This document shows positions 58,332-64,000 of a stretch of 64,000 bases of DNA, piece by piece. Origin of the DNA: Streptococcus sp. D7B5 (GTDB lineage Bacteria > Bacillota > Bacilli > Lactobacillales > Streptococcaceae); contig NZ_CP121467.1 in the NCBI RefSeq assembly GCF_029691405.1, positions 1,364,001 through 1,428,000 on the forward strand. Direction: 5' to 3'. The position numbers were made by a program, and so were the translations under genes. Each line of letters opens with the position of its first letter. Position 1 is the first letter of the stretch. The notes under the pieces are model-generated. The model was not told the origin of the DNA. It did no database searches and saw only the letters and a program-made list of their open reading frames with translations.

Positions 58332-58499
58332 CTATTTACCTGAAAAGAGTGCTCGAGTTGTTAAAATAGCTCCACCTGTATATACAAAACCTTTTACAAA
58401 ACCAACTGCCACAGGGATAAGAAGGGGAAAGGCTCCCCCTTGAATTTCCTGCAAGTCCGTATCAATCATTGTTTCAAATTTTAAAATAGATTTTTCCAT
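58332..58499 (-). CDS. Double-glycine bacteriocin precursor, peptide 2
   Basis: A 55-residue precursor. The leader MEKSILKFETMIDTDLQEIQ ends in GG, the cleavage site for a C39 transporter such as ComA. The mature part of 33 residues starts AFPLLIPVAVGFVKGFVYTG and is hydrophobic with a GxxxG motif. The ATG at 58499 has GGAGGAG before it. With the peptide gene just upstream it fits a class IIb two-peptide bacteriocin. No symbol can be assigned with certainty. Confidence 0.85.
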   Translation of the reverse strand: MEKSILKFETMIDTDLQEIQGGAFPLLIPVAVGFVKGFVYTGGAILTTRALFSGK

Positions 58500-58516
58500 A
58501 TCATCTCCTCCTTCTA

Positions 58517-58705
58517 TTACCATCTACCCGTCACATAATTATAACCTGCAATTCCTGCTGCAGTAATTCCACCAGCAATTTTAGCTGCTGTCACAGGATT
58601 AGCAATCACCCAAGCTACAATCGGCCATGCTCCCCCATTCACATCCGTCAACTCTTCTTCCGTAAGAGCTACAAAGTTCTGTTCCATGTTGTCAAAGTTT
58701 GTCAT
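58517..58705 (-). CDS. Double-glycine bacteriocin precursor, peptide 1
   Basis: A 62-residue precursor. The leader includes NFVALTEEELTDVNGG, a classic GG leader. The mature part of 37 residues starts AWPIVAWVIANPVTAAKIAG and has helix-packing Gly/Ala repeats (GGITAAGIAG) and an aromatic end (YNYVTGRW). GGAG lies before the ATG. It follows a tiny ORF behind a ComX-type box. The pneumococcal chromosome also has a BlpU-like bacteriocin gene next to comA. Confidence 0.88.
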   Translation of the reverse strand: MTNFDNMEQNFVALTEEELTDVNGGAWPIVAWVIANPVTAAKIAGGITAAGIAGYNYVTGRW

Positions 58706-58737
58706 TTGTTTTCTCCTTTATTTTTAGTTTACGGTTT

Positions 58738-58788
58738 CTAGGCTTTAAACCATTTTAAAAACCAGATTGGGTAAATTACTGAAATCAT
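58738..58788 (-). CDS. 16-residue peptide ORF B
   Basis: The minus strand encodes MISVIYPIWFLKWFKA with AAGGAG and 8 bases before the ATG. It is a paralogue in pattern of ORF A (YP, WF, KWF in the same order). It lies 33 bases after a ComX-type box and just before bacteriocin gene 1. The peptide is hydrophobic, aromatic and cationic. It has no GG leader and no signal sequence. It may be a membrane-active peptide, a translational leader, or a signal. Confidence 0.6.
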   Translation of the reverse strand: MISVIYPIWFLKWFKA

Positions 58789-58820
58789 TTTCTTCTCTCC
58801 TTCCTTTTTCCTTACCTATT

Positions 58821-58828
58821 TATTCGAA
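58821..58828 (-). promoter_or_regulatory. ComX (SigX) box B
   Basis: TTCGAATA on the minus strand fits TNCGAATA, with a T-run directly upstream. The box ends 33 bases before the ATG of ORF B, a normal distance for a late competence promoter. Confidence 0.55.
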
Positions 58829-58860
58829 AAACAATTAGAAAACGAACAATTCATTCATTT

Positions 58861-58911
58861 TTATTTTAAAAACCACTTAATGAACCACGGATAAAAACCG
58901 GTCACATACAT
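58861..58911 (-). CDS. 16-residue peptide ORF A
   Basis: The minus strand encodes MYVTGFYPWFIKWFLK with a perfect AAGGAGG and 7 bases before the ATG. It shares length, aromatic pattern and end with ORF B 123 bases downstream, so the unit box-RBS-ORF is duplicated. Net charge is +2. I know of no described family for it. Confidence 0.6.
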   Translation of the reverse strand: MYVTGFYPWFIKWFLK

Positions 58912-58942
58912 AAACGTTCCTCCTTTTTCTTTCTCATCTCTT

Positions 58943-58950
58943 TATTCGCA
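58943..58950 (-). promoter_or_regulatory. ComX (SigX) box A
   Basis: TGCGAATA on the minus strand fits TNCGAATA and ends 32 bases before the ATG of ORF A, the same distance as in unit B. Confidence 0.5.
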
Positions 58951-58983
58951 ATTTCTACTAAAAGTTTCCCTTTTTCTGCAAAT

Positions 58984-59010
58984 AAAAAAACAACATGACT
59001 TGCATGTTGC
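58984..59010 (-). terminator. Terminator after acpP
   Basis: CAACATG pairs with CATGTTG around five bases and is followed by TTTTTTT on the minus strand, seven bases after the acpP stop. Confidence 0.85.
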
Positions 59011-59016
59011 TTTTGG

Positions 59017-59253
59017 CTATTTTTTATCTTTAATAATCGCTACTACATCCGCTACACTTTGAAGTTGATCGATTTCCTCATCAGTGATTTCGATACCAAA
59101 TTCGTCTTCTAGTGTCAAGACAAACTCCATCAAATCCACTGAGTCCGCATCTAGATCGTCTTTCAAACTTAAGGCTTCTGTTACGGCAAAGTCTTCTCCC
59201 TGTCTCTCTTGGATAATGGTTACAATACGGTCAAAAATTTCTTTTTCTGTCAT
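59017..59253 (-). CDS. acpP: Acyl carrier protein
   Basis: A 78-residue acidic four-helix carrier. The phosphopantetheine serine is in LDADSVDLMEFVLTLEDEFG. It lies five bases after plsX and probably serves as acyl donor to PlsX or another acyltransferase; streptococci have a second ACP in the fatty-acid cluster, so this may be the phospholipid-linked one. Length is typical. Confidence 0.92.
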   Translation of the reverse strand: MTEKEIFDRIVTIIQERQGEDFAVTEALSLKDDLDADSVDLMEFVLTLEDEFGIEITDEEIDQLQSVADVVAIIKDKK

Positions 59254-59258
59254 CTTTT

Positions 59259-60251
59259 TTATTCTCCTGAAAATTCACGCGCAGTTTGAGCAACTACGTC
59301 TGTTTCTAGCATGGTACGAATCTGACGAATCGTACTGTACACAGCATTGGCATCACTTGAGCCATGAGTTTTTACAACTGGCGCCTTGACACCAAACAAG
59401 ACTGCTCCTCCAACATCTGAATAGTTGAGCTGTGTCTTCAACCCCTTAAGACTATCCTTAAGAAGTAGAGCACCTAGCTTCGCTCGAAGGCCACCACCCG
59501 TAATAGCATTTTTAAGTAAGCCCATGATTCCCAAAGCTGTACCTTCGATGGATTTTAGAACAGCGTTTCCCGTGAAACCATCAGTTACGACAACATCCAC
59601 AACGCCATTCATCAGATCACGCGCTTCCACATTTCCGACAAAGTTCAAACTTTCATCAGCTACTAACAAGTCGTATGTTTCCTTTCGAAGCGGATCTCCC
59701 TTGCTGCTTTCTGTTCCATTGTTGAGCAAACCAATACGTGGTTTCGAAATTCCACGAACATTTTTCGCATAGAAGGAACCTAGGACAGCGTATTGGTGCA
59801 GATGATGGGCTGTATTTTCCGCATTGGCACCGAGATCTAGCATATCAAACCCTTTTCCATCAATGGTCGGTAAGGTAGACATGAGTCCTGGACGATCGAT
59901 ATTTTTGATACGACCCACAATGAAGAATCCTGCAGCCAACAAGGCACCTGTGTTACCAGCAGAGAGGACAGCGTCTGCTTCTCCCTCTTTAACAGCCTTA
60001 GCTGCCAATACCATGCTGGCATTTTTCTTCTTACGGATAGCTTTTGTCGGCTCATCGTCTGAGTTAATTTTCTCATCCGTATGGATAATGCTGACACGCT
60101 CTGTCGCCGTTAGATATTGCTTGATCTTGCTTTCATCTCCGTAGAGTTGAATCTCAATATCTGAAAAGTCAGCAAGGGCTTGGTTGACACCCTCAACGAT
60201 GGCTTGAGGTGCGTAATCGCCCCCCATAGCATCTACTGCAATTTTTTTCAT
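59259..60251 (-). CDS. plsX: Phosphate acyltransferase PlsX
   Basis: A 330-residue membrane-associated enzyme that forms acyl-phosphate from acyl-ACP for phospholipid synthesis. [20 protein letters not shown] is the signature start, and [18 protein letters not shown] and [16 protein letters not shown] are conserved segments. It overlaps recO by four bases. Pairing with acpP matches function. Confidence 0.96.
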   Translation of the reverse strand: MKKIAVDAMGGDYAPQAIVEGVNQALADFSDIEIQLYGDESKIKQYLTATERVSIIHTDEKINSDDEPTKAIRKKKNASMVLAAKAVKEGEADAVLSAGNTGALLAAGFFIVGRIKNIDRPGLMSTLPTIDGKGFDMLDLGANAENTAHHLHQYAVLGSFYAKNVRGISKPRIGLLNNGTESSKGDPLRKETYDLLVADESLNFVGNVEARDLMNGVVDVVVTDGFTGNAVLKSIEGTALGIMGLLKNAITGGGLRAKLGALLLKDSLKGLKTQLNYSDVGGAVLFGVKAPVVKTHGSSDANAVYSTIRQIRTMLETDVVAQTAREFSGE

Positions 60252-61018
60252 TTATCTTCCTCTTTTAGTAATTGTCCCCAGTCCGCTAGGGAATCAATAA
60301 ATTTCTTTGATTTTAGGTGAATCCCAACGTACTCTTCGTAGAGTTGATCCATAAATTGGCGTAACTCTTGCTTGATTTCGGCCTTAAGCGAAATGGTCTC
60401 CAAGGTTTCAAAATCAATGGCTTGAAATTGATTGAGCAGATAAGGGATATTGGGATTTAGATGACAACGTCTCTCATCCTCATGATAATGCTCTGGGCAG
60501 AGGCAGGCTCCATATTTGAAAGAAAAGTCAAAGGCCTGACCGACCCGATGGCAAAAGACACACTCATTAAAATTAAGGCTGATTCCAAATCGAGTCAAGA
60601 TTTGAATTTCAAAAATATTGGTTAAAACCTGATAATCTATCCCTGCTTCCATCAACTCCAGAGTCTTCCTCAAGAAAGCAAACAAGGGAGCATCCTGCTG
60701 ATTATCCTGCAAACTAGCATCTGCAAGGGCAGCCACATAGGTTGCATAGGCCATGACAAAGAGATCACTATTAATCTTGGGAAAGGTCATCACCTCATGG
60801 TAGTCCTCGATGTAGCTAAGGCCGTCATCATTGATTCGCAAGAGAAATCGTGCCAACACCAAGGGCTGAATAACAGGAGCTAGTTTGGACTGGCCAGCGT
60901 GTTTGACGAAAAACATGCGCTTCCCAGCCTGCTCGGTGAAGATTTTGACGAGCTTATCATCCTCCCGAAAGTTACGATTGTAGAGTACGAGACCTTGACT
61001 CGTTATAGACTGGATCAT
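60248..61018 (-). CDS. recO: DNA repair protein RecO
   Basis: A 256-residue recombination mediator that loads RecA with RecR. The N-terminal OB-fold has [20 protein letters not shown], and the helical C-terminal half has a four-cysteine zinc-type group ([13 protein letters not shown] then CLCPEH). It overlaps araT and plsX by four bases on either side. Confidence 0.94.
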   Translation of the reverse strand: MIQSITSQGLVLYNRNFREDDKLVKIFTEQAGKRMFFVKHAGQSKLAPVIQPLVLARFLLRINDDGLSYIEDYHEVMTFPKINSDLFVMAYATYVAALADASLQDNQQDAPLFAFLRKTLELMEAGIDYQVLTNIFEIQILTRFGISLNFNECVFCHRVGQAFDFSFKYGACLCPEHYHEDERRCHLNPNIPYLLNQFQAIDFETLETISLKAEIKQELRQFMDQLYEEYVGIHLKSKKFIDSLADWGQLLKEEDK

Positions 61019-62184
61019 GCTTCTCTCATGTACTCCTCAAGTCGTTTCATGGCCTCCCTGATTGTTTCCATGCTGGCTGCATAAGAAATGCGAACATAGC
61101 CTTCTCCGTAACGCCCAAAGGCAGCACCAGGGATAAAGGCAACAGCCTTCTTCTGGGCAAAATCCTTGAGAAAAGCAAAGGAGTCTTGATTGTAACCTGC
61201 TGGAATCTTAGCAAAGATATAGAAGGCACCGTCTGGTTTGATAATCTCAAAACCAAGAGCAGTCATCTTTTCGATGATATAATCTCGACGCTGGATGTAT
61301 TCCTTCTTCATAGGCTCTGCGTCGTTTTTACCAGCGGTCAAGGCTTCTACTGCAGCATGTTGGGCCATGGTGTTTGCCGCAGTAACCAAATATTGGTGAC
61401 TCTTGATTAACTGAGCTGTGAAAGCTGCAGGAGCAAAGATAAAGCCTAAACGCCAACCAGTCATGGCATGGGACTTAGATAAGCCATTGATAATAATAGC
61501 TTGATCTCTCAGCATAGTTCCCAATGATACATGATTTTCCCCTGTATAGGTCAATTCTGAATAGACCTCATCACAAACAACGAAAATTTCATACTTGCCT
61601 AAAACGTCTGCCAAGGCTTCCAACTGCTCTCGACTATAGGTAATTCCAGTTGGATTGGCTGGATAGTTGAGAATGACTGCCTTAAGCTTATCTCCCTGCT
61701 CCAAAATTGCCTTTTCCAACATTTCAGGAGTCAAGACAAAACCATTTTCAGTTGTATCAATCTCGACAATCTCTGCCCCAACTAGGTTGACAATCGGCTC
61801 ATAGCCTGGATAGGCAGGAGCTGGCAAGAGTACCTTGTCTCCTTCTTCTAAGATAGCTGTCAAAGTAGCAGATAAAGCCTCTGTCGCTCCGATAGTAACC
61901 AAGATTTCATTTTCAGGATTGTAGTCCAACTGGTATTTTTCTTTTACAAAATCACTAGCTGCCTGGCGCAAGGTCAGTAAACCGCTCATCCCTGTATAGT
62001 AGGACTGGTTCTGGTCAATCGCTCGCTTGGCCGCCTCCTTGACATGATCTGGCGTTGTAAAGTCAGGCTCTCCCAAGGTCAAACGCAGAACTCCAGGGAT
62101 CTCTGAAATGGCCTGATCAAACTGACGAATCAAGGACACTTGAATCTTATCTAATTGTTTATTAAAGCGCTTGGTTAAGTCCAT
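61015..62184 (-). CDS. araT: Aromatic amino acid aminotransferase, class I/II
   Basis: A 389-residue PLP enzyme. [12 protein letters not shown] motif [25 protein letters not shown], and the PLP lysine in [18 protein letters not shown] are present. AraT acts on aromatic and branched amino acids. The ATG at 62184 follows AAGGGGG; twenty extra codons upstream lie over the promoter. It leads the araT-recO-plsX-acpP unit. Confidence 0.93.
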   Translation of the reverse strand: MDLTKRFNKQLDKIQVSLIRQFDQAISEIPGVLRLTLGEPDFTTPDHVKEAAKRAIDQNQSYYTGMSGLLTLRQAASDFVKEKYQLDYNPENEILVTIGATEALSATLTAILEEGDKVLLPAPAYPGYEPIVNLVGAEIVEIDTTENGFVLTPEMLEKAILEQGDKLKAVILNYPANPTGITYSREQLEALADVLGKYEIFVVCDEVYSELTYTGENHVSLGTMLRDQAIIINGLSKSHAMTGWRLGFIFAPAAFTAQLIKSHQYLVTAANTMAQHAAVEALTAGKNDAEPMKKEYIQRRDYIIEKMTALGFEIIKPDGAFYIFAKIPAGYNQDSFAFLKDFAQKKAVAFIPGAAFGRYGEGYVRISYAASMETIREAMKRLEEYMREA

Positions 62185-62215
62185 AGATACCCCCTTACTT
62201 ACAGAACATAGTACT

Positions 62216-62244
62216 ATTATACTACAAAAGCTCCCTGACCGCAA
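62216..62244 (-). promoter_or_regulatory. araT operon promoter
   Basis: On the minus strand TTGCGG, 17 bases, TATAAT (62216-62221). It drives the four-gene unit to the terminator at 58984. Confidence 0.7.
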
Positions 62245-62279
62245 AATTACATTTTGAGTTAATCCTTTCTGTTTTCTAT

Positions 62280-62308
62280 TTTACTTTTCTGATGGATAAG
62301 CTTATAAT
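62280..62308 (+). promoter_or_regulatory. Promoter of the YeiH-type gene
   Basis: TTTACT (62280-62285) and TATAAT (62303-62308) are 17 bases apart, 28 bases before the start codon. Confidence 0.75.
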
Positions 62309-62335
62309 AAAAAGTGCTTATTTTCGGAGGTTTAT

Positions 62336-63346
62336 ATGTCATTTTTATCAAAAAATGGGGCAGGAATCTTGGCCTGCCTTCTCATTTCTTTCATATCCTG
62401 GTACCTAGGAGGATTCTTTCCTGTCGTGGGAGCACCTGTCTTTGCGATTTTTGCGGGGATGCTCCTTCACCCTTTTCTATCAGCCTATAAACAACTGGAT
62501 GCCGGCTTGACATTTAGTTCCAAGAAATTACTTCAATATGCCGTTATTTTGCTCGGTTTTGGTCTCAATATCTCGCAAGTATTCGCAGTCGGGCAATCTT
62601 CGCTCCCTGTTATCCTCTCCACCATTTCGATTTCCTTGATTGTAGCCTACCTCTTCCAGCGCTTTTTTGCTTTGAATACTAAACTGGCTACCTTGATTGG
62701 AGTGGGTTCTTCGATCTGTGGAGGTTCTGCCATTGCTGCGACAGCACCCGTTATCCATGCCAAGGAAAAAGAAGTTGCCCAAGCCATTTCCGTTATCTTT
62801 TTCTTCAATGTCTTAGCGGCACTCATCTTTCCAACTCTAGGAACCTGGCTTCATCTATCAAATGAAGGCTTCGCCCTCTTTGCAGGAACTGCGGTCAATG
62901 ATACTTCTTCTGTAACGGCCACAGCCAGCGCATGGGACAGTCTTTATCAGACCAATACCCTTGAGTCTGCAACTATTGTTAAACTCACACGCACCCTTGC
63001 CATTATTCCTATCACGCTCTTTCTCTCCTTCTGGCAAAGTCGCCAACAAAAAAATAGCCAGGGTTTCCAACTAAAAAAAGTCTTCCCACTTTTTATCCTT
63101 TACTTTATCTTGGCTTCTCTCTTAACGACTCTCCTTACCTCTCTCGGTGTGTCCGGTAGTATCTTTACCCCTCTTAAGCAACTCTCCAAATTCCTTATCG
63201 TCATGGCCATGAGCGCTATCGGTCTCAAAACCAATCTCATTGGATTGATCAAATCCAGCGGCAAGTCCATTCTTCTTGGTGCCCTTTGCTGGATTGCCAT
63301 CATCTTAACCAGCCTAGGCATGCAGGCATTGATTGGTATTTTCTAA
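62336..63346 (+). CDS. YeiH/UPF0324 family membrane protein
   Basis: A 336-residue membrane protein with about ten helices. [40 protein letters not shown] and [18 protein letters not shown] are family motifs, the last two in re-entrant or broken helices. The family is annotated as putative sulfate exporter, with little direct proof. CGGAGG lies before the ATG. It is a single-gene unit. Confidence 0.92.
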   Translation: MSFLSKNGAGILACLLISFISWYLGGFFPVVGAPVFAIFAGMLLHPFLSAYKQLDAGLTFSSKKLLQYAVILLGFGLNISQVFAVGQSSLPVILSTISISLIVAYLFQRFFALNTKLATLIGVGSSICGGSAIAATAPVIHAKEKEVAQAISVIFFFNVLAALIFPTLGTWLHLSNEGFALFAGTAVNDTSSVTATASAWDSLYQTNTLESATIVKLTRTLAIIPITLFLSFWQSRQQKNSQGFQLKKVFPLFILYFILASLLTTLLTSLGVSGSIFTPLKQLSKFLIVMAMSAIGLKTNLIGLIKSSGKSILLGALCWIAIILTSLGMQALIGIF

Positions 63347-63349
63347 GAC

Positions 63350-63374
63350 AAAAGGTAGCCCATGGCTACCTTTT
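63350..63374. terminator. Bidirectional terminator
   Basis: AAAAGGTAGCC and GGCTACCTTTT pair around CAT, between two convergent genes. Confidence 0.9.
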
Positions 63375-63810
63375 ATTGTTCAAGAATTAAGCGTGTGTGC
63401 TCTCTCTTGATACAGCGATTCATTACGATGTCGTCGCATCCTCCAGCACGCAAGATTTCTTCTGCTTCTAGGCTTTCAAGTCCCAGTTGTGCCCAGAAAA
63501 TCTTAGCATCAGCTTTGAGAAAATCACGCGCCACATCGGGCAAAAACTCACTACGACGGTAAACATTGACAATATCGACAGGAAAAGGAATCTCAGCTAG
63601 GCTTGCATAAGCCTTTTCTCCCAAAATTTCACCACCTGCAACCTTGGGATTAACTGGAATGATTTTATAGCCTCGAGCCTGCATTTCCTTAGTCACTCGA
63701 TTGCTAGTTGTTTCTTCACGATCGGACAAGCCTACTACCGCTAACGTTTTACTGGTTGCAAGATACTGACGTACCACACCATCACTTGGATTGATAAATT
63801 CTTGGCTCAT
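63373..63810 (-). CDS. CoA-binding domain protein
   Basis: A 145-residue Rossmann protein of the YccU/CoA-binding type. KTLAVVGLSDREETTSNRVT, GYKIIPVNPKVAGGEILGEK and VDIVNVYRRSEFLP are conserved, and AGGCDDIVMNRCIKREH ends the fold. The role is unknown. AGGAGG lies before the ATG. Confidence 0.92.
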   Translation of the reverse strand: MSQEFINPSDGVVRQYLATSKTLAVVGLSDREETTSNRVTKEMQARGYKIIPVNPKVAGGEILGEKAYASLAEIPFPVDIVNVYRRSEFLPDVARDFLKADAKIFWAQLGLESLEAEEILRAGGCDDIVMNRCIKREHTRLILEQ

Positions 63811-63868
63811 AGAAATCCTCCTTTTTTCTCAGTATAGCATATTTTGAAAAGGCTTGCAGATTTTGACT

Positions 63869-63912
63869 ACAAAAAAATTCCTAGCAAGAGAAAAAGCTTG
63901 CCAGGAAATTCG
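63869..63912 (-). terminator. Terminator of the truncated right-edge gene
   Basis: On the minus strand TTTCCTGGCAAG pairs with CTTGCTAGGAA with one mismatch around eight bases and is followed by TTTTTTT. Confidence 0.8.
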
Positions 63913-63929
63913 TTTATTCAAGTGAAAGT

Positions 63930-64000
63930 TTAGATTTTTTTCTCGATACTAAATAATGGAGAAAGAGGACGTTTTTCGTGGATACGGATAATAGCATCAC
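63930..64000 (-). CDS. C-terminal end of an unidentified protein
   Basis: Only the last 22 or so codons are inside the window: AIIRIHEKRPLSPLFSIEKK then I and the stop at 63930-63932. The frame is open to the edge, and a strong terminator follows. It is too short to name. Confidence 0.55.
   Translation of the reverse strand, partial: DAIIRIHEKRPLSPLFSIEKKI

Overview
The window reads as chromosome of a Streptococcus of the mitis group (mitis / oralis / pneumoniae relatives). Support comes from gene content and order: rpsD next to a TCS08-type two-component system and a PavB-like SSURE adhesin, TrkH with a TrkA/CabP-type protein, the bgaC galactose/galactosamine operon, strH, a long pur cluster and comAB, then acpP, plsX, recO, araT. 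This matches my memory of the pneumococcal chromosome, but several blocks look replaced or decayed. Species cannot be fixed from the sequence alone. Most genes lie on the minus strand.

Layout. 1-0.7 kb: three small proteins, two of them Sm-like paralogues. 0.8-1.14 kb: three tandem promoter-hairpin-T-run units that look like a small-RNA array. 1.3-5.6 kb: rpsD with its leader, TCS08-type kinase and regulator, PavB-like adhesin. 5.7-8.6 kb: potassium uptake pair and a nucleoside phosphorylase. 8.8-11.4 kb: TetR-controlled ABC exporter. 11.7-14.6 kb: a lipoprotein divergent from a VTC-type polyphosphate polymerase homologue and a DUF4956 membrane protein. 14.7-16.8 kb: acetyltransferase, two rhodaneses around a decayed disulfide-reductase/rhodanese gene, and a CsoR/CstR-type repressor. 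17.0-20.4 kb: five unknown membrane proteins. 20.7-29.5 kb: VOC protein, galM, tagatose-bisphosphate aldolase, agaS, a mannose-type PTS and bgaC, preceded by a divergent GntR regulator. 30.8-34.9 kb: strH. 34.9-53.9 kb: the purine genes. 54-58.9 kb: comB, comA and a bacteriocin locus with two 16-residue ORFs. 59-64 kb: acpP-plsX-recO-araT, a YeiH-type exporter, a CoA-binding protein and a gene fragment.

The genes form a host-glycan and competence landscape. StrH trims GlcNAc and BgaC trims galactose from glycans. The PTS, AgaS and LacD feed galactosamine into the tagatose pathway. Both strH and bgaC carry cre sites for CcpA. The purine genes appear to be two units: purC-L-F-M-N-H, closed by a strong terminator, and purD-E-K with purB.

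The strongest candidates for undescribed biology are these: (1) an accessory block inside the pur cluster (36.2-41.1 kb) holding an OLD-type ATPase-TOPRIM protein paired with a Mrr-like nuclease, plus a membrane-anchored NYN protein, bordered by diverged copies of purK 3' sequence and of a small decayed gene; (2) twin 16-aa ORFs, each about 32 bases after a ComX-type box, ahead of a two-peptide bacteriocin locus next to comAB; (3) the tandem small-RNA array before rpsD; (4) the CstR-like/rhodanese cluster in which an intact gene begins inside a pseudogene.
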